Assembly: GCA_031963225.1 (NCBI GenBank)
Contig: JASSUD010000048.1
Coordinates: forward strand, 1-22,859
DNA: 22,859 nt
Direction: 5' to 3'
Origin: JASSUD01 sp031963225
GTDB lineage: Bacteria > Pseudomonadota > Gammaproteobacteria > Burkholderiales > Burkholderiaceae
Both the position numbers and the translations under genes were made by a program. Below, in pieces: positions 1 through 8,104 of the stretch (position 1 is its first letter; each line of letters opens with the position of its first letter). Under the pieces are notes generated by a model, which was given only the letters and a program-made list of their open reading frames with translations, ran no database searches and was not told the DNA's origin.

Positions 1-50
1 ACGTATCGTGAGCACCTGCTCTTTCTCAGACAGGACACATAGCGCGATCG

Positions 51-76
51 CCCTGACCACCAACCTACCGTGCTTT
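51..76 (+). repeat. Partial REP-like repeat arm (right half)
   Basis: The sequence contains the end of the recurrent arm, CACCACCAACCTACCG after a slightly different CCCTGA, followed by TGCTTTT as in the full copies at 7628-7765 and 7817-7954. The T-rich flank up to about 116 also resembles the flank of those copies (a TAGAGTxxGATxAA-like stretch) and is answered by AAGAAAAAAAGCA, so it can form a weak hairpin downstream of mnmC. Only the distal part of one arm is present. The rest of 1-140 contains nothing I can identify. Confidence 0.7.
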
Positions 77-140
77 TCTTTTCTTTTGGTTGCTAGAGTG
101 ATCAAGAAAAAAAGCAATGTAAAAGCATTTCAGCCTCTTT

Positions 141-2210
141 TTATACGGTGGAGGTACGGCGGAATTGTCTGAGAAAAAATCGTGCTGGATCAAATGCAGA
201 AGTTATAGAACGTTCTATAGGTAAAGGCTCTCCTTCAAGTTCAGATGCAATGAGTTCAGCGGCTAATGTTGCCCATATCAAACCGCGTGAGCCATACGCC
301 CAAGCACCGAATAAACCTGGAAATCGTGGGAAATCAGTAAGATGCGCCCCTGCATTAGATGCCTGGGAGGGATGCCATGCTTCTTGCTGGAAAACAGCTC
401 CTAGCAAAGGTAGACGATCTACGCTGGCACAGCGAAAACCAACTTGCTCGTGTAATAAACGGGCTTCGTGTGCAGGGCGTTGCAAAACGTTACTTTGATC
501 TGCTCCATTACTTTTGGAGTGCATCAAATCAGGTAAAAGCTCAGCAAGATGCGCTAGGTTGCCGTGATAACTGGATAAATCGGGTTGCGTGTTTGAATTT
601 TCACGGTCATAGCTAGCTCCAATAAGCAGTTCTTTGCACAGCCCCTCTGTATTCAGCAATGGCGTTATGTAACCATCTCCAATAATAGGTAGGTTTAATT
701 GATGCCATGGAGGGCAAGCTATGGTGGAGATCTGGCCACGTATATTTTGCGTGAGAGGCAGGTGTGTATTTAGCTCTTTTAAAAGGCTAGAAGTGCCTTG
801 TGCGCTAGCTAAAATGGCAATGGGAGCATGGGCAATAACGCATCCAGCCTCATCTAAAGCATGCCACCTGTTTGAATGCCAAATAAGTTGAGCTACCCGT
901 TTTTCAAAATAGGTTTTTAGATTGGGTCCTGCTTGTGTGAGTTGCTCTAAACATAAGGAGGAAGGGTTTACCCACCCGGCTTCCGGGAAATACCATCCAC
1001 CTCGAGGGATGGTCGTGCCTGCTAGCTCACTGGCTTTTTGCGCACTAACCGGTATAGCGAAATTCTTTGGATAGGCAAATTGTTGTGCCAGTGTGTGCAA
1101 GCGATTGACTTCTTCTTCATTTTTTGCAATTTTGACTAGGCCGGTTGCCCTCCATATTTCATGGCTTCTAGTACTAGCGGCAGAGAGTTTTTTAAAATGC
1201 TGTAGAGCAAATAAAAAACCTGCTCGGGTGGCGCGTGCAAAGAGACTGTTATCTTGCGTGATGGCCGGATGAAATAGTCCTAACGAAATGCCAGAGGTCT
1301 GTTGCGCTGCATGCTTACATTGGTCGAGCAACGATATTTCCCAGCCACGTTGTGAAAGTGTATGGGTAATCGCGCATCCAGCTATTCCTGCGCCAATTAC
1401 TAAAGCGTGTCGTTCGCTGGGCGCATAGGATGGAGGTTTTATAGAAGAGTGGCGTGGTTTCTGCCAACGTGGAGCATACTGTCCAACCAGCATAGTGCGC
1501 TTGGTACTAAAGCCAGGCACCTGATGCACTTCGAAGCCTGCTTGTGTTAGCGTTTTACGTACTTTGCTAGCCACGGTATATGTTGCCAAAGTGGCTCCTT
1601 TCACTGCTAACCGTGCAATTGCCCGTCCCACCTCAGGCTCCCACATATCGGGGTTTTTGTCTGGAGAAAATCCATCTAGATAAAAGGCATCGGCTTGTAA
1701 CTGCAATTGAGGCAAAATGGCGCGCACATCCCCTAGACATAATGTTAAAACGACTTGTCCTTTATCAAACTCCAAACGATGTAGCCCTGGCGTGAGTACT
1801 GGCCATTGGCTACATAAATCTTCAATAAGGGGTCGTAAACTCGATGGCGAGATGCTTAAAAGCAGTTCATACAGGTCAGATTGTGTAAATGGATGCTTCT
1901 CAATTGACACAAAATGTAGACGCGTGTTGCTATGAGAGGCTTGTTTCCAAGCCATCCAAGTGGCTAAAAAATTTACCCCTAAACCAAATCCTGTTTCTAC
2001 AATGACGAAACTTCTACTTGGATGGTGCATCCAACGCCTGGTTAGATCATTGCCTTGAATAAACACATGCTGCGCCTGCTCAAAAGCCCCTTGTGCACTG
2101 TGATAGATGTCGTTGAAGAGAGGGGAATAAGGGGTGCCATTTATATGAAAAGCACGTTTTGCTGGAATTACCTGCGCATTACAGGCATTATTTTGTGTAG
2201 CAATGGTCAT
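141..2210 (-). CDS. mnmC: Bifunctional tRNA mnm5s2U34 biosynthesis protein MnmC
   Basis: This enzyme finishes the wobble-uridine modification mnm5s2U34 in cytoplasmic tRNAs. The C-terminal FAD domain removes the carboxymethyl group of cmnm5U and the N-terminal domain methylates the resulting nm5U using SAM. Seen: a methyltransferase half with ETGFGLGVNF (about residues 72-81) and LDGFSPDKNPDMW (about 178-190), then a Rossmann FAD motif VIGAGIAGC (about 271-279) and a glycine-rich C-terminal GxRGL segment. Length is 689 aa from the ATG at 2210, normal for a proteobacterial fusion MnmC. The frame also opens at a TTG eight codons upstream (2234); neither start has a clear Shine-Dalgarno, so I prefer the ATG. 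It stands alone, transcribed away from hupB. No frameshift or missing motif was seen. Confidence 0.95.
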   Translation of the reverse strand: MTIATQNNACNAQVIPAKRAFHINGTPYSPLFNDIYHSAQGAFEQAQHVFIQGNDLTRRWMHHPSRSFVIVETGFGLGVNFLATWMAWKQASHSNTRLHFVSIEKHPFTQSDLYELLLSISPSSLRPLIEDLCSQWPVLTPGLHRLEFDKGQVVLTLCLGDVRAILPQLQLQADAFYLDGFSPDKNPDMWEPEVGRAIARLAVKGATLATYTVASKVRKTLTQAGFEVHQVPGFSTKRTMLVGQYAPRWQKPRHSSIKPPSYAPSERHALVIGAGIAGCAITHTLSQRGWEISLLDQCKHAAQQTSGISLGLFHPAITQDNSLFARATRAGFLFALQHFKKLSAASTRSHEIWRATGLVKIAKNEEEVNRLHTLAQQFAYPKNFAIPVSAQKASELAGTTIPRGGWYFPEAGWVNPSSLCLEQLTQAGPNLKTYFEKRVAQLIWHSNRWHALDEAGCVIAHAPIAILASAQGTSSLLKELNTHLPLTQNIRGQISTIACPPWHQLNLPIIGDGYITPLLNTEGLCKELLIGASYDRENSNTQPDLSSYHGNLAHLAELLPDLMHSKSNGADQSNVLQRPAHEARLLHEQVGFRCASVDRLPLLGAVFQQEAWHPSQASNAGAHLTDFPRFPGLFGAWAYGSRGLIWATLAAELIASELEGEPLPIERSITSAFDPARFFLRQFRRTSTV

Positions 2211-2613
2211 TTTCAGTAGATTGTGTGTGTGCAAGCGTAAGGCTGAGTGAGGTACAACATGGCTGTGTGCGCACTTATGCAGGCTGTATGGATAGAATTT
2301 GGTAGGTAGTAGGTGCTTTTTTGCAACAGTAAAGCACTTTTTTTATTACAAAGTGTGTCAGTAAGCAGTTTTAATGAAAAAGGCTCTAGCCAAACGCGCT
2401 AGTTCGCTTAGAATGCGCAGACCCTGGAATTAAAAGGTTCTTCTGGACTCTGGTCGTTCCCTATAAAAATGCAATATTCCAGGAAGTTGATTTCAAAAAT
2501 TCTAGGGGCTTTCGTTTGGTAGGTATCTAAAGCGCTCTTTTAGACGAAGCCTTTTTAGCTATCTAACGGCACCTCTTAACTATTGTTTTAATTTAACCGG
2601 GAAAGGACTGTTC
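2211..2613. other. Long intergenic leader between mnmC and hupB
   Basis: About 400 bases without a convincing gene. It holds a plus-strand terminator-like hairpin (2313-2344) and a potentially folded stretch around 2393-2483, where CCTGGAAT (2423-2430) and ATTCCAGG (2476-2483) form an 8-bp inverted repeat enclosing about 45 nt. It then becomes AT-rich sequence leading to hupB, with AAAGGA just upstream of the hupB start. I checked for a tRNA because of the folded look, but no T-loop or D-loop consensus is present. Confidence 0.5.
2313..2344 (+). terminator. Terminator-like hairpin with T tract
   Basis: GTGCTTT (2313-2319) pairs with AAAGCAC (2331-2337), loop of 11 nt, followed directly by seven T on the plus strand. 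It fits a rho-independent terminator reading left to right, yet no plus-strand gene precedes it in the window (mnmC runs the other way). It may be a relic of a lost plus-strand gene or may end antisense transcription into hupB. Confidence 0.5.
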
Positions 2614-2892
2614 ATGAATAAGCAAGAATTGATCGATTTAGTCTCTGAAGAAGTAGAAACTAGCAAAGCAAGTGTAAATAAAGTTTTGGATGCATTGCTG
2701 CATACCATCAAAAACGCTGTAGCTGCAGGCGATACGATCCAATTGATCGGGTTTGGCAGTTTCGGTGCAGGTGAGCGTGCAGCACGCACGGGTCGCAATC
2801 CAAAAACTGGTGAGCCGATCAACATTGCAGCAGCACGCACAGTCAAGTTCACAGCAGGTAAAGCATTTAAAGATGCTGTGAATGCAAAGTAA
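2614..2892 (+). CDS. hupB: DNA-binding protein HU, beta-type
   Basis: Small basic nucleoid protein that bends and compacts DNA without strong sequence preference. The 92-aa product starts MNKQELIDLVSEEVETSKAS, has the family core GFGSFGAGERAARTGRNPKTGEPI (about residues 46-69, given here as the GRNPxTGExI arm signature) and ends FKDAVNAK. Both the length and the beta-arm signature are typical for HU. AAAGGA lies a few bases before the ATG. In many Burkholderiales hupB sits beside lon and ppiD; neither is here, so the neighbourhood is rearranged. Its transcript probably ends at the hairpin at 3021-3056, but a MITE-like element now separates stop codon and terminator. Confidence 0.97.
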   Translation: MNKQELIDLVSEEVETSKASVNKVLDALLHTIKNAVAAGDTIQLIGFGSFGAGERAARTGRNPKTGEPINIAAARTVKFTAGKAFKDAVNAK

Positions 2893-2900
2893 TGAAGTAT

Positions 2901-3006
2901 TAGACCTCTTTCAAAACCTGGTAGCCAGGAATTCCTTTTATGCCAGTGCACTCCTTAGTACTGACCGGAAGGAATAACGACGATACGGGGTTTTGAAAGA
3001 GGTCTA
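2901..3006. mobile_element. 106-bp MITE-like element with perfect 18-bp terminal inverted repeats
   Basis: TAGACCTCTTTCAAAACC (2901-2918) is repeated exactly, inverted, at 2989-3006. The 70-bp interior codes for nothing. Such a short non-coding element with perfect ends is what a non-autonomous IS derivative (MITE) looks like. A related end (TAGACTTCTTTCGAAACC) occurs at 20721-20738 and a partial one near 20576. The terminal TA on both sides would agree with a TA target duplication. The parent IS family is not identifiable from this window; IS5- or IS630-type ends are possible. Confidence 0.8.
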
Positions 3007-3020
3007 CTGAATGGGTTGCC

Positions 3021-3056
3021 CGCCCGAAGCTCTGCTTTGGGCGTGTTTTTATTTTT
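3021..3056 (+). terminator. Rho-independent terminator of hupB
   Basis: CGCCCGAAGC (3021-3030) pairs with GCTTTGGGCG (3034-3043) through a TCT loop, with one G-T wobble, and is followed by TGTTTTTATTTTT. It is the only good plus-strand terminator after hupB and is separated from it by the MITE-like insertion. Confidence 0.85.
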
Positions 3057-3080
3057 GTCTCAGTTTCTATTCTTTTTTCT

Positions 3081-3563
3081 ATGGTACTGAAGGGCTGTAT
3101 CCCTTTTTTCTTGAGCATTCTGAGCGCCTATGCGCTGAGTATGTCGCCTGCGCATGCAGACTGCTTTGATAGCGCTGCACAATACCAGCACGTGAACCCA
3201 ATGGTTTTAAGAGCCATTGCTTGGCAGGAATCAAACTACCAGCCTGGAGCATTGCGCAAAAACGATAATGGTTCAATGGATTACGGCTTGATGCAAATCA
3301 ACTCTATTCATCTCCCCAGACTCTCAAAATACGGGGTTTCAAGCGCTACCCTGATGCAGCCTTGCGCTAGCATTTATATTGCTGCTTGGCATTTGCGCCA
3401 GAAAATGAATAAACATGGCAATACCTGGAAGGCAGTGGGTGCCTACCACTCAGAGACTCCAGCACTACGTGATGCCTATGCACGGCGGGTTGCGATGATC
3501 TTGGAGCGCTGGAAAAATCCACCACGACAAAAAACAAAAAAAGCTTCACGTAAACGTGATTAA
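3081..3563 (+). CDS. Secreted lytic transglycosylase, IagB/VirB1-like
   Basis: Predicted periplasmic muramidase that cleaves peptidoglycan and often opens the wall locally for secretion systems or pili. The 160-aa product has a signal peptide ending at AHA-D (cleavage after about residue 26), then the SLT fold: the catalytic glutamate in AIAWQESNY (E50), GLMQIN (69-74) and a C-terminal AYHS segment (121-124). Cys28 and Cys94 could form the disulfide common in this subfamily. The tail is very basic (KTKKASRKRD). No type III or type IV secretion genes lie beside it in the window, so its partner system is unknown. It ends 22 bp from the convergent hrcA. Confidence 0.85.
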   Translation: MVLKGCIPFFLSILSAYALSMSPAHADCFDSAAQYQHVNPMVLRAIAWQESNYQPGALRKNDNGSMDYGLMQINSIHLPRLSKYGVSSATLMQPCASIYIAAWHLRQKMNKHGNTWKAVGAYHSETPALRDAYARRVAMILERWKNPPRQKTKKASRKRD

Positions 3564-3585
3564 TTTTGGGCAATTCTGCCCTGCC

Positions 3586-4605
3586 CTATTGGCTTAATGC
3601 ATTTGAAAGCCATTTCGCAGTGATATCTACTATTGAAATCATCCGTTGGTATGCCATACGTGTTGGGCCTATTACGCCTAAAGTACCAACAATCCGGTTA
3701 TCTATTTGATAGGGCGCCGTGACGATGCTCATTTCTTCAATGGGCACGAGTGTTGATTCACCCCCAATAAAAATCTGTACTCCCGGCGATTGGCTAGAGA
3801 CATCTAGTAATTGCAATAAGCTCGTTTTTTTCTCAAAAACACCAAATAATTTACGCAAACGATCCATATTAGAAGACAAATCGGCAATTTCCAGTAATTT
3901 GTGCTCTCCAGAAATAAGAACCATTTCGCTAGGGTCAGACTCCATAGTGCTAGCCGTTACAGCAGCTTGCATAAGCGTAGTCATATCACTGCGCAGCGCA
4001 TCCAATTCTTGGCGCAAGCGATCTCGTGCTTGATCAAACCCAAGGCCTGCATAATGCGTATTAATGTAATTGGATGCCTCTACAAGCTGTGTCGCGGAAT
4101 ATTCCTTTTGCGTAGTCATAATCCGGTTTTGCACATCTCCTTCCGGTGTCACAATAATAAGCAACAAGCGTTTTGCAGATAAGCGCATAAATTCGATCTG
4201 TTTAAATCCATGGCTGCGCCGTGGAGTCATCACTACGCCTGCAAATTTAGAGAGATTAGAGAGCACACTTGCAGCAGTAGCGGCAATCTTAGACGGATCA
4301 CTAGGCTGTAATGTTTTTTCAAGTTGCTGACGCAGCTGTTGATGCTCAAGGCTAGAGGATTGTGTGGTAAGCATCGTATCGACAAACAATCGATACGCGC
4401 GCGATGTGGGAACACGTCCTGCTGAAGTATGCGGGCTTGCAACTAGGCCTAGCGCTTCCAAATCAGCCATTACATGACGCACAGTAGCAGAGCTCACCTC
4501 TAGCCCAGACGCTTGAGAAATTGCGCGGGAACTAACGGGCTGACCTTGCGCGATATAGTGTTCTATTAATGTTTTTAAAAGTGTTTTAGCACGGGCGTCG
4601 AGCAT
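3586..4605 (-). CDS. hrcA: Heat-inducible transcription repressor HrcA
   Basis: Represses heat-shock operons by binding CIRCE operators and is kept active by GroEL. The 339-aa product has the N-terminal winged helix: QPVSSRAISQASGLEVSSATVR around residues 22-43 (the recognition region) and the family signature SAGRVPTSRAYRLFVD at about 61-76. The GAF-like and insert domains follow. Length is normal. It is divergent from nadK across about 260 bp that carry a truncated REP-like repeat. I saw no CIRCE (TTAGCACTC, 9 nt, GAGTGCTAA) before any gene here, so its targets are probably elsewhere, e.g. groESL. In free-living Burkholderia, hrcA is from memory near hemH and grpE; here it is about 11 kb away. 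Confidence 0.96.
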   Translation of the reverse strand: MLDARAKTLLKTLIEHYIAQGQPVSSRAISQASGLEVSSATVRHVMADLEALGLVASPHTSAGRVPTSRAYRLFVDTMLTTQSSSLEHQQLRQQLEKTLQPSDPSKIAATAASVLSNLSKFAGVVMTPRRSHGFKQIEFMRLSAKRLLLIIVTPEGDVQNRIMTTQKEYSATQLVEASNYINTHYAGLGFDQARDRLRQELDALRSDMTTLMQAAVTASTMESDPSEMVLISGEHKLLEIADLSSNMDRLRKLFGVFEKKTSLLQLLDVSSQSPGVQIFIGGESTLVPIEEMSIVTAPYQIDNRIVGTLGVIGPTRMAYQRMISIVDITAKWLSNALSQ

Positions 4606-4637
4606 AGTTTGCGACAGAAAAAAAGGCTTTACAAACC

Positions 4638-4693
4638 TTCACCAACCACAAGAAAAGGATGGTAGGTTGGTGGTGGGCAACGTTCCCCAACAT
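4638..4693. repeat. Truncated REP-like repeat in the hrcA-nadK intergenic region
   Basis: A left arm GGTAGGTTGGTGGTG (from 4661), core GGCAACGTT and CCCCAACATG follow each other at 4661-4693. A short inverted partner CACCAACC lies at about 4640-4647. The core GGCAACGTT is the same variant found, inverted, at 20861-20895. The rest of the inter-arm linker is missing, so this is a broken or solo copy. It sits between two divergent promoters. Confidence 0.75.
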
Positions 4694-4864
4694 GATGACC
4701 ACGGTCTTATTGAATACCTGCATAACATCAGTTAATGCGTATATCCAGCGATTTCAAGTCAGGCTCAGGTACTATTATTCCATTCCTATTTATGAATAGA
4801 TATGCGTTCATTGCGCCTCACTTATTGCCTACTTCATCGCATTTAATTAGATAGCCCATCCTTT

Positions 4865-5776
4865 ATGACTACACCCTTTGTATTTAAAACAGTTGCCTTG
4901 ATTGGGCGAAAGGGCGAGCCCGCTTTGGCAGACATATTAGCCAAACTTGCAATGCGTATTGCACAAGATGGATTTCAGGTGGTGTTAGAGCGTGACACAG
5001 CACAAGACCTGGGCATGATAGTGTTAAAAGCGCCTTATAAGATACTCACCCTCAGTGAAATTGGAAAAGAGGCCGATGTAGCTATTGTGCTGGGAGGGGA
5101 CGGCACTATGCTTGCCGTAGGTCGAGAGCTTGCGCGTTACGATGTGCCTTTGATCGGAGTGCACGCAGGTAAACTGGGCTTTATGACCGATATCCCTTTA
5201 TCTGAGATGCAGGAAATTATCCCAAAAATGTTAGCTGGAGCCTATGAATGGGAGACACGGCGTTTATTAGAAGCGCAGATTATCCGAGCTGGGCGTTCTA
5301 TTTACAGTGCATTAGCATTAAATGATGTGGTGGTGAGCCGCAGTAGTATTTCTGGCATGATCGAGCTGAGTGTCGAAGTGAATGGCTGTTTTATGTATAA
5401 CCAACGCTCAGATGGTTTGATCGTAGCTACCCCGACGGGCTCCACGGCTTATGCACTCTCGGTTCAAGGACCTATTTTGCATCCTGGACTATCAGGTATG
5501 GTGCTAGTGCCCATTGCTCCGCATGCCTTGTCCAATCGCCCCATTGTGTTGCCTGATGATGTGGAAATTGCGATTCAAATTGCAAGTGGCGAAGGAGTGA
5601 ATGTTAATTTCGACATGCAGTCTTTTACTGCCTTGCAAGTAGCAGACACGATCCAAGTAAGCCGCTCTGCTTACACGCTTCCTTTTCTGCATCCAGTTGG
5701 CCATAGCTATTATGCGACTTTGCGCAAAAAATTATGTTGGCATGACGATACGTTATTACGTTCCCCTCGCCTATAA
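4865..5776 (+). CDS. nadK: NAD kinase
   Basis: Phosphorylates NAD to NADP in the cytoplasm, using ATP or polyphosphate. The 303-aa product has GGDGTML (77-83), the NDVV motif (152-155) and SDGLIVATPTGSTAY (181-195), all in the usual order, and the C-terminal FDMQSF segment typical of burkholderial NadK. One oddity is the motif usually read as GxNxGxLGFxT, which here is GVHAGKLGFMT (97-107), with His99 (codon CAC) where Asn is conserved. recN follows after 50 bp on the same strand, an arrangement known in Burkholderia, so the two are probably co-transcribed. Confidence 0.96.
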   Translation: MTTPFVFKTVALIGRKGEPALADILAKLAMRIAQDGFQVVLERDTAQDLGMIVLKAPYKILTLSEIGKEADVAIVLGGDGTMLAVGRELARYDVPLIGVHAGKLGFMTDIPLSEMQEIIPKMLAGAYEWETRRLLEAQIIRAGRSIYSALALNDVVVSRSSISGMIELSVEVNGCFMYNQRSDGLIVATPTGSTAYALSVQGPILHPGLSGMVLVPIAPHALSNRPIVLPDDVEIAIQIASGEGVNVNFDMQSFTALQVADTIQVSRSAYTLPFLHPVGHSYYATLRKKLCWHDDTLLRSPRL

Positions 5777-5826
5777 AATGCGTTTTAAAAGTAACCTACA
5801 TGCACCTCATTCTCTGAAGACCTTTT

Positions 5827-7620
5827 ATGCTTAGCCATTTATCGATCCAAAATTTTGTGATTGTTACAGCGCTTGAGATAGATTTTGAAGCAGGCTTTAC
5901 CGTTTTTTCTGGAGAAACGGGCGCTGGAAAATCTATTTTGCTCGACGCACTTTCTCTATTGCTGGGCATGCGTGCTGATGCGGCTATGGTCCGTGAAGGT
6001 CAATCTCGGGCTGATATTTCTGCGCAGTGGGAAGTATCGGTAAGTGTGCAGAACTGGTTAGTAGAGCATGATTTAGCGGCCAAAGAAGAGATAGAGTCTG
6101 CTACTGGAGTGCACTCGGTCTTACTACGCCGAGTCATTGATGCAAATGGGCGTTCGCGCGCTTTTATCAATGCTATACCAGTAACTTTGCAGCAGTTGCG
6201 CGAGTTGGGCGAGCAATTAGTGAATTTGCACGCCCAACAAGCACACCAGCAAGTTTTGCGTGCGCCTATGCAGCGCACTATTTTTGATATGCAGGCGGGG
6301 CTAGAGCCTCTGACTAAAGAAGTGGCTCATGCCTGGCAAAGCTGGCGCGAAGCTATTGACGCGGCATTATCTGCACAAAAGCAGGCGCAAAAGGCTGAAG
6401 AAGCAAGGGATGCTTTAGCGTGGCGTTTAGCTGAACTCGATGCTTTATCTCCTCATAGTGAAGAGTGGGAATCTTTGAGTGCAGAACACCGACTGCTCAG
6501 CCATGGAGTGAAACTGGCGCAGGGAGCGCATGAGGCATTGAGTGCTTTATCGGACGATGAAGCAGTCATCGCGCGTGTCGGTGGTGTGATAAGCGCAGTG
6601 CAATATCTAGCCGAATTAGATCCACGCTTAAACGATATAGTAGCGGCTCTCGAACCTGCAGAAATTGGCCTACAAGAAGCCGCACACTCTCTCAGACACT
6701 ATGCGCAAACGATTGATTTAGACCCCGAACGCCTCGCTGAGCTGGAAGCGCGTTTAGAGGCCTTTTTTACAGTAGCCCGTAAATTGCGTATTGCTCCTGA
6801 AGAGGTCTTTGCTGAGCACGTTGCTGTGCAAGAAAAACTAGCGGCGCTAGAAGCAGCGGCAGACAAAAGTGCACTGCTAGCAGCGCAATTGCAAGCAAAG
6901 CAACATTATCAAACCTGCGCTGCACGCCTTTCAAAGGCACGTGCAGCCGCGGCTCCGGCTTTTAGTAAAGCCGTAACCGACCATATGCAAAGCCTTTCCA
7001 TGGCAGGAGGGCGTTTTGAAGTTGCATTAATAGCACTGGCGCAGGAAGGACCTTCTGACGAAGCGGGGCAGACCAATCCAACCAGCGCAGAAATAGCCGA
7101 CGAAATAAAAACCGATTTGCCCGATGCACAAAATAGCCAAGACCAGATGCTAGGTAGTGCATATGGAGACGAGCGCATTGAATTTCGACTCACCAGCCAC
7201 GAAGACGGCACATTGCGCCCTCTTGCACAAGTAGCCTCAGGAGGAGAACTAGCGCGCATTGCATTGGCACTAGCCGTTGTATCAAGCGAAACCAATGCAA
7301 TACCCACGCTAATTTTTGATGAAGTAGACAGCGGAGTAGGAGGTGCCGCCGCAGAAGCAGTCGGTAGACTCCTGCGTGAACTAGCAGCAAAACATCAAGT
7401 TTTATGCGTAACCCATTTGCCACAAGTAGCAGCCCATGCACAACACCATTTCTGTGTAAGCAAAGCGACAGACCCCCATGGCCGCACCATAAGCCACATA
7501 GCTCCGCTTGACTTCGACACACGCGTCGAAGAAATGGCACGCATGCTAGGCGGCGCAAACCTCACCACGAAAACACGAGAGCATGCAAAAGAGATGCTCA
7601 TAGCCGCAGAAAGAAAATAG
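5827..7620 (+). CDS. recN: DNA repair protein RecN
   Basis: SMC-like ATPase that gathers broken DNA ends during RecA-dependent double-strand break repair. The 597-aa product carries Walker A GETGAGKS (29-36) after the typical MLSHLSIQNFVIV start. A long helical middle (about 160-370), rich in Ala, Glu and Gln, would be coiled coil. The ABC signature ASGGELARIALAL (about 468-480) and Walker B TLIFDEVDSGVGG (about 494-506) follow. An Asp/Gln/Asn-rich insert lies before the signature (about residues 415-445), making the protein slightly longer than many RecN. Transcription probably ends in the palindromic repeat that starts 8 bp after the stop. Confidence 0.96.
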   Translation: MLSHLSIQNFVIVTALEIDFEAGFTVFSGETGAGKSILLDALSLLLGMRADAAMVREGQSRADISAQWEVSVSVQNWLVEHDLAAKEEIESATGVHSVLLRRVIDANGRSRAFINAIPVTLQQLRELGEQLVNLHAQQAHQQVLRAPMQRTIFDMQAGLEPLTKEVAHAWQSWREAIDAALSAQKQAQKAEEARDALAWRLAELDALSPHSEEWESLSAEHRLLSHGVKLAQGAHEALSALSDDEAVIARVGGVISAVQYLAELDPRLNDIVAALEPAEIGLQEAAHSLRHYAQTIDLDPERLAELEARLEAFFTVARKLRIAPEEVFAEHVAVQEKLAALEAAADKSALLAAQLQAKQHYQTCAARLSKARAAAAPAFSKAVTDHMQSLSMAGGRFEVALIALAQEGPSDEAGQTNPTSAEIADEIKTDLPDAQNSQDQMLGSAYGDERIEFRLTSHEDGTLRPLAQVASGGELARIALALAVVSSETNAIPTLIFDEVDSGVGGAAAEAVGRLLRELAAKHQVLCVTHLPQVAAHAQHHFCVSKATDPHGRTISHIAPLDFDTRVEEMARMLGGANLTTKTREHAKEMLIAAERK

Positions 7621-7627
7621 AAAATGC

Positions 7628-7765
7628 CGGTAGGTTGGTGGTGACGAAGGAACCCCAACATGCAGGCCACTGCGTTCTTGAAGACCAGCTTGTAAACGCT
7701 CAAAAGCAAAGATCAAAAGTGAGCGGTATGCATGTTGGGGTTCGTGCCTCACCACCAACCTACCG
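7628..7765 (+). repeat. Full REP pair (BIME-like), copy 1 of tandem array
   Basis: Two inverted arms of 36 nt enclose a 66-nt linker. The left arm reads CGGTAGGTTGGTGGTG, core ACGAAGGAA, CCCCAACATGC. The right arm is GCATGTTGGGG, core TTCGTGCCT, CACCACCAACCTACCG. The two cores are not complementary, so the arms pair only outside the core. Each arm alone has a GTAG head and an imperfect hairpin (GTTGG with CCAAC), as REP elements do. TGCTTTTTT follows directly, so the unit could also end recN transcripts. Confidence 0.9.
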
Positions 7766-7816
7766 TGCTTTTTTGTGATTGATAGAGTTTGATAAAACCC
7801 TTCCACATATGCACCT

Positions 7817-7954
7817 CGGTAGGTTGGTGGTGACGAAGGAACCCCAACATGCAAGCCACTGCATTCTTGATGACCAGCTTGTAAACGCTCAAAAGCAAAG
7901 ATCAAAAGTCAGCGGTATGCATGTTGGGGTTCGTGCCTCACCACCAACCAACCG
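7817..7954 (+). repeat. Full REP pair (BIME-like), copy 2 of tandem array
   Basis: Same orientation and nearly the same sequence as the copy starting at 7628, offset by 189 bp. Both arms have the same cores as copy 1. The last arm ends in ACCAACCAACCG instead of ACCAACCTACCG. The 51-nt spacer before it and the 52-nt spacer after it are close copies of each other (TGTGATTGATAGAGTTTGATAAA), so the whole 189/190-bp unit, not just the palindrome, was duplicated. Confidence 0.9.
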
Positions 7955-8006
7955 TGCTTTTTTTGTGATTGATAGAGTTTGATAAATCCCTTTCACATAT
8001 GCACGT

Positions 8007-8078
8007 CGGTAGGTTGGTGGTGAGGCACGAACCCCAACATGCAGGCCACAGTCTCTTTGAAAACCAGCTTATAAACTA
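8007..8078 (+). repeat. Third, truncated REP unit of the tandem array
   Basis: The left arm (8007-8042) is complete and has the core AGGCACGAA. The linker then follows the other copies (AGGCCAC, later ACCAGCTT and TAAAC) only to about 8078. There the similarity stops, 26 bp before the 3' end of the NACHT gene. The junction suggests that the segment holding the NACHT gene was joined inside a repeat unit. Confidence 0.8.
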
Positions 8079-8104
8079 GAGATACAAGTTGCCCTGCTTC
8101 CGCC

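Noticed and set aside
2235..2613. Possible tRNA or small RNA upstream of hupB
   Set aside because: There is folding potential and a T-tract hairpin, but no T-arm or D-arm consensus and no match to an RNA family I recognise.
3189..3204. parS-like CACGTGAA inside the transglycosylase gene
   Set aside because: Only the central 8 bases and one more match the 16-bp consensus, and it lies in coding sequence far from parA.
6909..7307. Minus-strand 132-codon open frame inside recN
   Set aside because: It is an antisense shadow of a high-alanine coding region with no family resemblance.
7546..7905. Minus-strand open frame of 119 codons containing HVGVPSSPPTYR twice
   Set aside because: It is the translation of the REP-like arms and overlaps the end of recN. 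The same peptide appears wherever the repeat is read in that frame (also near 20552-20827), so it is a repeat artefact.
7628..8078. CRISPR array
   Set aside because: Units are long (189/190 bp), the between-palindrome spacers are copies of each other, and no cas gene is present.
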